DNA from: Candidatus Omnitrophota bacterium
Lineage (GTDB): Bacteria > Omnitrophota > Gorgyraeia > Gygaellales > Profunditerraquicolaceae
Length of the DNA: 33,746 nt
Direction: 5' to 3'
Assembly: GCA_020058085.1 (NCBI GenBank)
Contig: JAGVER010000014.1
Coordinates: 1 to 33,746, forward strand
The position numbers were made by a program, and so were the translations under genes. Of the stretch, positions 1 through 9,553 are shown piece after piece (within the stretch, counting starts at the first letter, position 1; each line of letters starts with the position of its first letter). The notes beneath the pieces were generated by a model that was not told the origin of the DNA, searched no databases, and saw only the letters and a program-made list of their open reading frames with translations.

Positions 1-160
1 GACTTTTGCTGCTCCCGGGGCTAAGCTCTCGGCTGCACTTGGAAGTGCACTTTCAACTCTTGCTACGCCTGGAGCTGCTCCTTCAACCCTAGATGCTCCA
101 GCACCCAAGCCTTCAACTCTTGCTGCTCCAGGAGCTAAACTTTCAACTTTTGTAGCAGCT
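1..160 (-). repeat. 30-nt / 10-aa tandem repeat (VE[SG]LxPGAAR) in the giant protein, running to the window edge
   Basis: ttcaac anchors at 52, 82, 112, 142 (exact 30-nt period). Translation KVESLAPGAARVEGLGAGASRVEGAAPGVARVESALPSAAESLAPGAAKV. Confidence 0.85.
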
Positions 161-3100
161 GCCACTTTATCTGCTGTTTTACCACTCCGAGCTAAAACTC
201 CCAATCCTGTAAATGCATTGTGTATAGTTAAACCTTTGGCAGCACCGCCTACTGCTGAAGCAATAAAATCGTCAGTACTCTTGATATTACCCGTCATAGC
301 ATCTGCGGCTAAATCAAACCCTGTAGTCGTAGCAACAGTCCCACCTAAAGCAGCCACTCTCGTTAAATTAACTTCTGTTATCCCAGCAACGCCCAATTTA
401 AGTGCTGTAGCACCCAATGCCAAAGGAGCAGTTACTGCAGCAGCTGCTAACTGGCCTGCGCCACTTTGTAATTTCTCCGCTTGAGATACATAATATAATG
501 TTTCTTTTTGGCCATCTGCTATACTCGCTGCACCCATCAGAATATCTCTAGCCTGCTTCTGCACCGCGGGATCATTGCTTAAAATATTTCCTCTTGCCCA
601 CAATACACCTTTACCATTATTGGCGCCGTCTAGTAAAACATCAACTCTGCGCGCTTCAGTATCTCGAAGATCTTGCGCTGTAGCTTTAGTATTTCCTATA
701 TTAGTGTAACCACCTAACCACAAACCAGCTTTTTCTGTCCATGTATGTTCATATAAAGCATTAGCTTTATTCTCTTGCAGAGAAGAAATTACATTCTGGC
801 TGCTTCTTAAGACACCTATATCTTCGTTAACGCTACTTAAATCTGCTGCACCATCTTTCTTATACACCCCGGGGACTTCGACCTCTACCTTCTGAAAGCC
901 GCCTGACGCATTAGGTTCCGAAGCCTTAACTGTTAAAATCGGAGAATCTATTGCACCATTCAATTGAGAAATGGAAGTTTTACCAACCACCTTACCAGCG
1001 CCATCTGTTTTAGTTACTACTGCTTCATTAGTAGCCGGCATAACTACTCTTTTTGTTTGTGTACCATCTGCGGCCACAGTAGTACGTTCTTTAGGAAGTG
1101 TTTTTAAATCTGCTCCGAACAAAACTCCTGTATTCACCCAGCAAGATTTACCATCCGCGTCTTTTGTTTCAACCCATCCCCTTGCATATGCACCAATTGG
1201 TTTCTCATAACTTACCTCACCCTTAAGAGGATACGCTAGAACAGAACGGTTCTCAGGATTCTGAACCGGTACTCTCCCTTGTAAAACATCTTCGCTAACT
1301 GAGATTTGCTTTAACATAGCTTCATCTCTTAATCGCTGCCCAGCTTCAATATTACCTGCTGTTCCTTTTAAACCAGAAGAAACTAGTAAAGCGTGTATTT
1401 GGCCTTTTGTAGATGTCTTACTAGCAGGATCATAGGTCTGCTCTAACGTCTGCCTTGTCTCACTACTTAAGCCTTTGCCAGATTCAATTTCGCCTATGGC
1501 CTTATCAAGAAGGACTCTTCTTTCATTAGCTATATCAATTCTTGAACGATCAACACCTTCGGGACGAGTAGCCCATTCAACCAACTTACCAGCATAATTC
1601 CAGCTACTATTAGCCCATAGCCCCTTGGCGCCATCGCCTAGAGCGATTATGTCTTTTTCTTTCTTTAACTCAGTTAATAATTGACTGTTAAATTCGGACT
1701 TAACGCGGTCCGTATTGAATTTATCTACAGCTGCTTTAAAAGCATCGTCATTTTTAACATCACCGGCAAAGCCGATCTGCTGTGCAAGTTTCTGACGTTC
1801 AGCCATAAAGTTCGCATTCTTAGCTACAACATCAGCATTAAATTTATCTATTGCGGATCTAAAAGCATTATCATCTTTAATATCACCGGTAAAGCCGATC
1901 TGCTGGGCGACTTTTTGACGTTCAGAAAAAATCTCAGCATTACGTGTTGCAATATCAGCATTAAATTTATCTATTGCGGTTCTAAAAGCTTTGTCATCCT
2001 TAACATCACCAGTAAAACCTATCTCCTGTGCGACTTTCTGGCGTTCGGCCATAAGGTTTGCATTCTTAGTTGCGATGTCAGCATTAAATTTATCTATGGC
2101 TACTTTAAAAGCATCGTCATTTTTGACATCACCGGTAAAGCCGATCTGCTTAGCTAGATCTTGACGCCTTAACAATAAATCAGCATTAAACTTATCAACT
2201 GCTGCCTTCAAAACAACATCATCTTTAATATCACCAGTAAAGCCGATTTGTCTAGCGAGTTCCTGACGCTTACCTAATAAATCTTTTTCATCTGCAAGCC
2301 CAGCCGCCATCGGCTCCTGCATTTTTCCTAACGTTAAATCTGCTTTCGGAGGCTCGGTCATTGCAAGTTTGGTATTATCTACTAAACCTGTTTCCATATC
2401 CCAAGTCCTGCCGTGCTGATCAAGTCCAAAATTATCACCGTAAGGAGATTTACTAATAGTTAATAATTCGCCGGTAGCCTTATCTTTGTATGCCGCATTT
2501 TCTATCTGCGTAATCTTCCCACCAGTAACCAAATAATTACCAGATATATTCATGTTGCCTCTTGATTCATCGCCCTTAAATGATCCGTCGGGCAATAATA
2601 TATTGCTATCCTTCACAGAAATTATCTTGTCATTACCCATCTGCAGAGTAACAGGCCCCATCTTTACATCGTTAAAAGAATTATATTTATAACTTAAATT
2701 ATCTGCCATGGTTACGGGATTAAAATTGAAACTACCTTTTTCATCTAAACCCATAATCAATGGCATCTCGGCGTTCTTACCAATAACAAAATGGTTTACG
2801 TTCGGGAAAACGCTATTGTGTTCCAGCGCATAACCCAACGCATATCCACCAGCAGCACCACTAGTTGATCTTCCTGGTTCATCAAAAAGCAGATCCCTAG
2901 CTAAATAATGGAATATCGGTTGGTCTTTGTTGACGACCTGGCCGTCTTTAGTAAAGAGACGCGTATCCTGAGCTACGATAGTAGTATTTTGCGAAGCGAT
3001 CCCCGGAGCAGACTGCTGTATAGTAAAACCTTTACCAGTCTCCCCTAAGTCGCCAAAATTAACTCTTGTGTCCGGAGCCTTCCAACCTTTATCACCTAAA

Positions 3101-6100
3101 GCAGGATTCATCATCTCATCATAACGCCAGAGGTTCTTAGCCTGACTAACAAGACCTGTCTCTGTAGTATGTGTAAAATAATTATCCTTACCTAAAGCGG
3201 TCTGCTGGATAAGCCTACCGGTATCTTTACTTAAGACTAGCTGATCGATTGCAGCGCTATAATTAAAAGTAATAGTATTATTCTTCTGATTAGTCCCAGC
3301 GCCATACCAGATTGTCTCAAGATGGCTCTTACCATTTGCATCTTTAATCTCTATTTGTCTAAGCGGCAGGGCAAATGTACCATCTGGAAATTTAATCCCT
3401 GCCTCGAGCATACCTTTTTCATTGATTCCGGCGCGCACATTGCTGTAACTTAATTTTCCTGCCTCAAGTACAAAAGACCCACTATATTTACCAGTCTTCT
3501 GATCAAAATTTTCCTGCAGGAGAATTCTATTTAAGGTAAAGTTTGGAGTAATTCCACCATTAACATTTAATACTCTCGCCTCAAATGGATCATTCAATCT
3601 AAGCGGCGAAGAACTCACTCCACTTTTAGAGAGACGCGGAGTCTGCAAAGTGGCTTGGCCAAATACTGCCACAGGAAGTAAAGTATCCTTGCCTTGTATT
3701 TTTTGCGTAGCTAAAATCTGGCCTAAGCGAGGAGCAACTTGATTGCTTTTTTGCATGCTCCACCAATTAGCCATTGGCCCGGCAAAACTTGCATTAACTA
3801 ACTTTTCACCCTGAAGGACACTAACTGTATTCTTAGTCATCCAGCCCTGATCAATAGCCTGCATCTTCGGGAACGCTCTATCCTCTATACGAATACCACT
3901 CTGATAATCAATCTTGCCAGGAGTTGTGGCTGCCCAGAAATTTCTCTGGGTGTAAAGTTCTACCCCTGAATCATTGACAAACTTTGTAGCTATAAGATCT
4001 GGCATTGACGAATTCATCACAAAACCATTACGTATACCAGTACTCTTCTCAAAAGCAGATCTTGTTGCAGTCGGAAGATTACCTGTCCAAGTAGCACCAT
4101 TAGATATTGCTAAATCATTAAAGAAAGGTTTGGCTAAAGCCCATTTGCCATTTTCAAGTTGTACCGGTTCCTGCAAGCTAAAGCGCGCTGAATTAAACTC
4201 AACCCAAGCTGGATTATTCATTGGAGTGCGCTCGTAGTCTTTTACTACGCCAGTGCTACCATTAGAAATAATCTTTACTGAAGAATCTCCTATAGGAACT
4301 TTCGCAACAAGAGTTTCTTGATTGGCCCTAAACGCCTGGCTACTATGTAACCACATACTGGGAATTTTAGTTCCATCAATAGCATCAATTTTCCCTCCCC
4401 ATATATTAAATTGCGTCCCGCCAGGAGTAATCGCCGTACCTTCAAAATGAGCGCTATACCAAGAATTGCCAACTATTTTATTCCATTGATCAGTACCCTT
4501 CTTAGCAATATCCGAAGCAGTAAGCATGTTGAATGCTTTATTATAGGTATAATCAAATTTATACTGCTCATTAGGAAGCGTGCTATCGAATAATTTACTT
4601 TCAGTAGTGAACTGATTGCGTCCGGCTAATAATCCACCCATCTGGCCGCTAGTTACGGCTGCAAAAGCATGTGGGTCCGTAGGCTGACCCACAATCTGCA
4701 TTGAGCCAAGAGTTGGACTGCCAATTTTTGTGCCCAGGCTAAAATTATCAGTTATTCTTACACCACCAGCAGGAAGAATCACTGGTTGCTTTGTATAAGG
4801 ATCGATCTTTGTTTCTTGGGAGAAAAATCCTACATTATTCCATTTTGCTCCGGGGGAATATGTAGGCGCGAAGTCTGCGCTATAATTCGTGGCACCTGTT
4901 TTATTATCAAGGCCTATTGGAGTAACTAACATACCCGCAACGCCTTCATGTATATTAACGCGAGAATTTAAGGCGATTGGACTAATCCAATTTAACTCTA
5001 CCCCTTCTCCGGATATAGCTGGTGCAGACATACCGGAACCACTCATCTTAAAAAATGGTGAACTACTATAAAGTATCTGATTTTTTGGGCTAAATAAATT
5101 TATTGAACCATTGGAAAATAACTTTGCATCCCATTGATTCAAATCAATCTTAATCATCTCCGGTGCGGTAATTGATCTTCCGCCGAGCATCTTACTAGCG
5201 AAGGCGCTCATTTCAGTTGAAGTCAAACCAGTTATATTCTGCGTAAATGTTCCGGAGATATTCTTTGCCGAGAAAGCATCTTTACCTACAAAATAATTTT
5301 CAGCAAAGACTCCAGCGTTTCTAACATCTGTGGTTAAAAGACCTTTGCCGTTATCAAATACTGTCTCTTGGAAATGGATATCGCCAATTAGATTTCCGTT
5401 AATAACTCTTTGTGGCAGAATATTCCCTGAGTGGTCTTTGTAATTAAATCCAAATCCCGGGCCCGTAATCTGGCCGTTCATAATAGCTGCGCCGTTTAGA
5501 TTAATCCCGGCACCAGTCTGGAAAGGAATAACGTTTTTATTATTTTTAAAAGCTTCAAAGGTCTTTAAATCAAAGGCCTTATTATCAACAAAGCCCACCT
5601 GGCCAGCCAAGCTCAAACCGTTTATCTGGTTAACTTTTTTGGTCCAGACAAAACCATTAGTGATAGTATTAGTTATTTTAGTTAAATCTGGGCTAAGTGT
5701 TGAAACCTGCCATAAACCAGTATTAGGCCCAATTTTATGGCTACTTAAGAAAAGATCCTTATTCACTCCCGAAGCAACTTTAGCCACATTAAAGGTGCTC
5801 GACAAATCGCTGCCAAAAACATTAAATTTGTAAGGCCCCTCAACTACAAATCCGGCAGCTGCGCCTGCTCGGTTAAAGTAATCTCCGGAAACCTTTATAT
5901 TGCCAATCTTTGGCTCAAAGAAAGTAAAATAATCCGTATTTCTCGGGGTTGCAATTCTTAATTCCGCTATATTATTGCTGTTAACTTTATTGGCGAATTT
6001 AACCGGATCCCATTGATACGTTTGGCCTGTTGCGAAGTTCTTCCCAAAAACTCCATTTTTCGCTATATTCGGAGTTTGCATGAATAATCCGGAATTATAT

Positions 6101-8991
6101 TTCCCTGCCTGATCTTGGAAAGGTAAATGCGCTAAAGTATCGCCTAAGCGAATACCTAATGTAGGAGCCATAGGAGTAGAGGCAATAAAAGTCGGCCCAT
6201 TTTTAGTATTTACGCTGATACCATTACCAACGGGTGTCCATTTAGAATGTAGCGAAGTGGCATTTAAATTCCAATTGCTTTTTGTCCAATTAGAGTTATT
6301 GTAGCTGCCAGTATGGAAGAAATTAAGCTTACCCCACGTATCCCATCCTCCTTGTAAGGAAGGCCCACCTGCGCCTGCCCCAGCGTTACCTTTATTTTTG
6401 CTAAGGCTGTTTAGCGAACCAAACAAAGCCGCGTCTGCACGGCTATAGCCTTGAGAATAAAATTGGGGGTTAGAAAAAGGAGATTGTACAATATCAGCGG
6501 CTTTCTGATAAAAAGGATTTGTGTTGGCAACATTAAAAGTAGCAGCTCCATAAAAACCTCCGTTATCAAATATACTTTTCCCTGGAGTAGCCGCCACATA
6601 ATAAGGGCTTATCATTCCTGCGTGGTTCTGACTGAAAGTCCCCATATTTACGTTACCTGCCCTTAAAGCATTATCCCATCCAACGACTCCTGTAGGCATA
6701 GTTCCTGCTTTAGAAATACTAGGCATTCCGATCGAGTTGGGTGCTAAAACACCCGCTTGCATAAATTTAGTCTCGGCAAAAGTCACTCTCTCGCCGCCAG
6801 GCAGAAATGATTTTGGAGTTGTAGCATATCTAGTCTGCCAATTTGAGCCAGTAATAAACCCTGTATTAGGAGCTGTTTGCTTTAGTTTACCAACATCAAG
6901 AGCCACCCAATCAAATACCTCATTAGTCCCCTGCTTCTGAATATTCCAACTGTTAGACATATTATAAGTAGCAGAGCCATTAAGGGAGGTTACAGAGTAT
7001 CCATCAACAACCCCTGGTCTTCCGGTAAGTTGAGCACCTAAATTATTTTTCGCTCCTGAATATGGAGAATGGGTGCCCATATTAAAAGACTGGCCTATAT
7101 TAGGCCCAACGGTTAAAATCTTTTGTTGTTCCAAGGCCCGAGTTTGTGCAAGAGAGCTGTTATCCCGGAATATTTTGCTGGCAGCTGTACTTGTTGCGTT
7201 ATATTGTTCTGGGGTTAAACCAAAATCTTGTGTGAATGTTTTTGCTAAATCCCTATGCAGAGATCCATCTGGACCGCCTGATATGACTGCGTTTGTGTTA
7301 GGTAGCGCTCCAACCCCAGGGCCGCTTATATTAACACCGTTCCTGTTCTGCATAACAGCGAACGGACCTACGTTTTGCAGTTGCGGTGCTCCGTTACTAT
7401 TAGAAGACATAAGACTTACAAGGCCGGAAAAATTATCCTTAAATTTATTTACTTCAGATAGAGTGGGGTTTCTGTGTAAGTCAGCCGTAAAACCATTAAC
7501 CATGGTACGCGCCTTCTCATCGGTATATCCGATATTCTTAAAAACTCCTACCGCATAATTCTCCACTTTAACAAGATTTCCTTGGATATTGTTACCCCTT
7601 GAAAGATCAAAATAAGCATTCCGCGTAGCAGGATCACTTATTCTTACTGCGATTTGGGCAAAAACATCATCACGAGCAATTAAAGGAGGAACCGATGATC
7701 CTCCTTGGCTTGTTGATCCCATAGACCTTGTTGATGGCGCAGACGTATAAGTTTGCGCCGGAGCTGTATAAGTATTAGTATTCGCGCGATTATTATTTAA
7801 AACTGATTGCACTGATGACTGAACCGGAGTTATCGGAGAAGTATAGGCTTTCGCGGCTGTTGGCACATTATTATTTAAGCCTAAATTCTGTTGCACACTA
7901 GCTGGTAACCTAGCAGTTGATACCGTCGGTGAATAAGTTCTTGTGGATGCGCTACTCGTAGGAGCAGTATATGTGTTATTCATATTCATAGCTGACTGAA
8001 CTGAAGCTGGCAGCCGCGCGGTTGAAACGGTCGACGCAGCCGGCGGCGTTGGCGGTGGAGTGGAAGCAGGAGCAGGATTAGGCGGACCCATAACATTCCC
8101 AGCTCGCCAGTTTGCTTCGCTGTAATCATCGCCAGCACCCATTACTTCCTTAGCTTCTTTATCTGACAAAACCTGTGTCGTTGGTATCGATTTGCTTACC
8201 AAGGCATATCCGCTAAAGCGATCCTGGAATTCATTTAAAGGCAGAAATTCTTCTTTATGCTCATCAGAAAAATAAACTTTGTCTTCTGTGATTTTAGTAA
8301 CTAAAACGTAATGATCACCTGTAAAATGCACAATAAAAGGCGCTAAATCCGCAAGCTCTTCAGGCTTAGCCAAAGCTAATTCTAATTTTACCGGGGTAAG
8401 TTTGGCCCCGAAATATTCTCCTGCGCGCGCAAGGGCATACAAAGAATTCTTGATAACCTTAGGCTCTCCTTCAGGCTTAACCACCCCATTAAGAATATCA
8501 ATAGTCAGGGCCATAACCGCTACATCCTGTTCAGCTACACTTAATGAACGATAACTTAAATAATCAAAAAGCGCTTTGGAACCACAAGGTTTGCCTTGTA
8601 GCCAATTATAAAGCTCATCAACTCTCTGATTGGACATTTCCAAGGGCTTATCTAACTCTATGGTAAGATTATATGAGATTTTGATGGAAGTTACGGGTTT
8701 ATTAGCTAAATCTTTAAGGATACTTCTAACTGCTTGGGGAATCTCTAGTGTTTCGAGGTTTTTAAGGCTACCCGGGATAAATCCAGAGTTTAGAGGCATA
8801 CCCATGGCTGGCTTATTCCAGAGTACGCGCCAATCATACTCTACGGCCTGGGCTACCTGCTCAGGTAAGAAGACAGCTATAACAATAAAAGCTACCACGC
8901 GGATCCAAGCCTTAAAACTAGAGCGAAATTCTAACTTGGCATCTTCTTCGGTAGCTATCCTGTCTTCAATATCTTTATTGGGTTCTATCAT
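1..8991 (-). CDS. Giant secreted/surface protein with N-terminal signal/TM segment and C39-like cysteine peptidase domain; 3'-truncated by the window edge (at least 2997 codons)
   Basis: ATG at 8991 (MIEPNKDIEDRIATEEDAKLEFRSSFKAWIRVVAFIVIAVFLPEQVAQA...). Frame checked triplet by triplet on about 20 scattered 60-nt lines and at both ends with no stop found; not every codon was checked. C39-like residues: GKPCGSKALFDYL (Cys), FTGDHYVLVT (His), VYFSDEHK (Asp). Absent from the ORF track because there is no stop in the window. Confidence 0.88.
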   Translation of the reverse strand, partial: MIEPNKDIEDRIATEEDAKLEFRSSFKAWIRVVAFIVIAVFLPEQVAQAVEYDWRVLWNKPAMGMPLNSGFIPGSLKNLETLEIPQAVRSILKDLANKPVTSIKISYNLTIELDKPLEMSNQRVDELYNWLQGKPCGSKALFDYLSYRSLSVAEQDVAVMALTIDILNGVVKPEGEPKVIKNSLYALARAGEYFGAKLTPVKLELALAKPEELADLAPFIVHFTGDHYVLVTKITEDKVYFSDEHKEEFLPLNEFQDRFSGYALVSKSIPTTQVLSDKEAKEVMGAGDDYSEANWRAGNVMGPPNPAPASTPPPTPPAASTVSTARLPASVQSAMNMNNTYTAPTSSASTRTYSPTVSTARLPASVQQNLGLNNNVPTAAKAYTSPITPVQSSVQSVLNNNRANTNTYTAPAQTYTSAPSTRSMGSTSQGGSSVPPLIARDDVFAQIAVRISDPATRNAYFDLSRGNNIQGNLVKVENYAVGVFKNIGYTDEKARTMVNGFTADLHRNPTLSEVNKFKDNFSGLVSLMSSNSNGAPQLQNVGPFAVMQNRNGVNISGPGVGALPNTNAVISGGPDGSLHRDLAKTFTQDFGLTPEQYNATSTAASKIFRDNSSLAQTRALEQQKILTVGPNIGQSFNMGTHSPYSGAKNNLGAQLTGRPGVVDGYSVTSLNGSATYNMSNSWNIQKQGTNEVFDWVALDVGKLKQTAPNTGFITGSNWQTRYATTPKSFLPGGERVTFAETKFMQAGVLAPNSIGMPSISKAGTMPTGVVGWDNALRAGNVNMGTFSQNHAGMISPYYVAATPGKSIFDNGGFYGAATFNVANTNPFYQKAADIVQSPFSNPQFYSQGYSRADAALFGSLNSLSKNKGNAGAGAGGPSLQGGWDTWGKLNFFHTGSYNNSNWTKSNWNLNATSLHSKWTPVGNGISVNTKNGPTFIASTPMAPTLGIRLGDTLAHLPFQDQAGKYNSGLFMQTPNIAKNGVFGKNFATGQTYQWDPVKFANKVNSNNIAELRIATPRNTDYFTFFEPKIGNIKVSGDYFNRAGAAAGFVVEGPYKFNVFGSDLSSTFNVAKVASGVNKDLFLSSHKIGPNTGLWQVSTLSPDLTKITNTITNGFVWTKKVNQINGLSLAGQVGFVDNKAFDLKTFEAFKNNKNVIPFQTGAGINLNGAAIMNGQITGPGFGFNYKDHSGNILPQRVINGNLIGDIHFQETVFDNGKGLLTTDVRNAGVFAENYFVGKDAFSAKNISGTFTQNITGLTSTEMSAFASKMLGGRSITAPEMIKIDLNQWDAKLFSNGSINLFSPKNQILYSSSPFFKMSGSGMSAPAISGEGVELNWISPIALNSRVNIHEGVAGMLVTPIGLDNKTGATNYSADFAPTYSPGAKWNNVGFFSQETKIDPYTKQPVILPAGGVRITDNFSLGTKIGSPTLGSMQIVGQPTDPHAFAAVTSGQMGGLLAGRNQFTTESKLFDSTLPNEQYKFDYTYNKAFNMLTASDIAKKGTDQWNKIVGNSWYSAHFEGTAITPGGTQFNIWGGKIDAIDGTKIPSMWLHSSQAFRANQETLVAKVPIGDSSVKIISNGSTGVVKDYERTPMNNPAWVEFNSARFSLQEPVQLENGKWALAKPFFNDLAISNGATWTGNLPTATRSAFEKSTGIRNGFVMNSSMPDLIATKFVNDSGVELYTQRNFWAATTPGKIDYQSGIRIEDRAFPKMQAIDQGWMTKNTVSVLQGEKLVNASFAGPMANWWSMQKSNQVAPRLGQILATQKIQGKDTLLPVAVFGQATLQTPRLSKSGVSSSPLRLNDPFEARVLNVNGGITPNFTLNRILLQENFDQKTGKYSGSFVLEAGKLSYSNVRAGINEKGMLEAGIKFPDGTFALPLRQIEIKDANGKSHLETIWYGAGTNQKNNTITFNYSAAIDQLVLSKDTGRLIQQTALGKDNYFTHTTETGLVSQAKNLWRYDEMMNPALGDKGWKAPDTRVNFGDLGETGKGFTIQQSAPGIASQNTTIVAQDTRLFTKDGQVVNKDQPIFHYLARDLLFDEPGRSTSGAAGGYALGYALEHNSVFPNVNHFVIGKNAEMPLIMGLDEKGSFNFNPVTMADNLSYKYNSFNDVKMGPVTLQMGNDKIISVKDSNILLPDGSFKGDESRGNMNISGNYLVTGGKITQIENAAYKDKATGELLTISKSPYGDNFGLDQHGRTWDMETGLVDNTKLAMTEPPKADLTLGKMQEPMAAGLADEKDLLGKRQELARQIGFTGDIKDDVVLKAAVDKFNADLLLRRQDLAKQIGFTGDVKNDDAFKVAIDKFNADIATKNANLMAERQKVAQEIGFTGDVKDDKAFRTAIDKFNADIATRNAEIFSERQKVAQQIGFTGDIKDDNAFRSAIDKFNADVVAKNANFMAERQKLAQQIGFAGDVKNDDAFKAAVDKFNTDRVKSEFNSQLLTELKKEKDIIALGDGAKGLWANSSWNYAGKLVEWATRPEGVDRSRIDIANERRVLLDKAIGEIESGKGLSSETRQTLEQTYDPASKTSTKGQIHALLVSSGLKGTAGNIEAGQRLRDEAMLKQISVSEDVLQGRVPVQNPENRSVLAYPLKGEVSYEKPIGAYARGWVETKDADGKSCWVNTGVLFGADLKTLPKERTTVAADGTQTKRVVMPATNEAVVTKTDGAGKVVGKTSISQLNGAIDSPILTVKASEPNASGGFQKVEVEVPGVYKKDGAADLSSVNEDIGVLRSSQNVISSLQENKANALYEHTWTEKAGLWLGGYTNIGNTKATAQDLRDTEARRVDVLLDGANNGKGVLWARGNILSNDPAVQKQARDILMGAASIADGQKETLYYVSQAEKLQSGAGQLAAAAVTAPLALGATALKLGVAGITEVNLTRVAALGGTVATTTGFDLAADAMTGNIKSTDDFIASAVGGAAKGLTIHNAFTGLGVLARSGKTADKVAAATKVESLAPGAARVEGLGAGASRVEGAAPGVARVESALPSAAESLAPGAAKV
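1741..2290 (-). repeat. Five in-frame repeats, about 123 nt / 41 aa (one spacing 102 nt), in the giant protein: RQxLAxQIGFTGDxKxDxAFxxAIDKFNADxxxxNAxxxAE
   Basis: Anchor tgacgttc/tggcgttc/tgacgcct/tgacgctt at 1793, 1916, 2039, 2162, 2264 (spacings 123, 123, 123, 102). Confidence 0.9.
8220..8610 (-). other. C39-like peptidase domain in the giant protein (Cys codon 8584-8586, His codon 8311-8313, Asp codon 8263-8265)
   Basis: Order Cys-His-Asp with motifs PCGSKAL, GDHYVLVT and YFSDEHK, as in the peptidase C39 family. Confidence 0.72.
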
Positions 8992-9128
8992 TTATTTTAT
9001 AATACTATATGCGAAACAGGGAGAGCATAACTCCCCCCTTACCCCCACCGCTTTCCTATATTGTGCGTGAGTATCTTTCATATGTCTTATAAAAGTGTTT
9101 GTAAAACCTTTTACTAAGCCACTAAAAT

Positions 9129-9165
9129 AAAAAACCGAACTGTCAAAACCTCGTCGGTAATTCGG
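9129..9165 (-). terminator. Terminator-like hairpin, probable riboswitch expression platform
   Basis: Minus strand CCGAA-(21 nt)-TTCGG-TTTTTT directly after the aptamer; TTAC in the loop could alternatively pair with upstream GTAA (P1-like). Confidence 0.55.
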
Positions 9166-9262
9166 CAGCTCGGCTATCCTCTGAAAGTATTTACTCTGAA
9201 TTTTAGGACCCGCGGCTTTGCGCCCCAAGATCTCTCTTGGTTTGCCATTTCGTTACTTGTTT
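9155..9262 (-). ncRNA. Cyclic di-GMP-I (GEMM-I) riboswitch aptamer in the leader of the giant gene
   Basis: Minus strand: GGCAAACC-(aagagagatctt)-GGGGCGCAAAGCC-gc-GGGTCCTAAA-...-GGATAGCCGAGCTGCCG. This matches the GEMM consensus GGCAAACC...GCGCAAAGCC..GG.CCTAAA...GG.AGCCG. Confidence 0.85.
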
Positions 9263-9275
9263 CAATTACATCCAA

Positions 9276-9303
9276 AGTATAACATGCAGATCGTCGCTGT
9301 CAA
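9276..9303 (-). promoter_or_regulatory. Sigma70-like promoter for the riboswitch/giant gene
   Basis: TTGACA-N16-TATACT on the minus strand. Confidence 0.7.
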
Positions 9304-9470
9304 GTAAAAAAATGGCTTTTTTCGGTACCGCTTTCTTCCTTAAAAGAGTGTTACTTATTGCAAACAAAGGGCTTTAACTCCATCCAGAAAACACTAGGAA
9401 TTTAGATATTAACTGCTCTAATTTACTAGTTTTCTAGATCTAAATAATCCCGATAATTCCTTATTTATTC

Positions 9471-9516
9471 AGAATGGACATTATTTAGCTGATTAAATAC
9501 AGAATGGACATTTATT
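9471..9516 (+). repeat. Two direct copies of AGAATGGACATTWATT (9471 and 9501)
   Basis: agaatggacattattt and agaatggacatttatt, 30 bp apart. Confidence 0.85.
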
Positions 9517-9553
9517 AAGCTTGAAATAAGATAGTTATCTATTGATCCCTGTT

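Noticed and set aside
1-160. 30-nt periodic repeat considered as CRISPR
   Set aside because: No spacers; the period is codon-phased and translates into a 10-aa protein repeat.
1681-2157. 158-aa plus-strand ORF with repeated FIYxxxKSIxIFNITGKADLL
   Set aside because: Exactly antisense to the 41-aa repeats of the giant protein; its repetition is a shadow of that repeat.
218-7558. Other plus-strand ORFs across the left third (e.g. 218..484, 971..1210, 7073..7558)
   Set aside because: Low-complexity antisense shadows of the giant minus-strand frame, without RBS or recognisable domains.
8992-9228. 78-aa minus ORF directly upstream of the giant gene
   Set aside because: Overlaps the GEMM aptamer and terminator, which explain the sequence better than coding.
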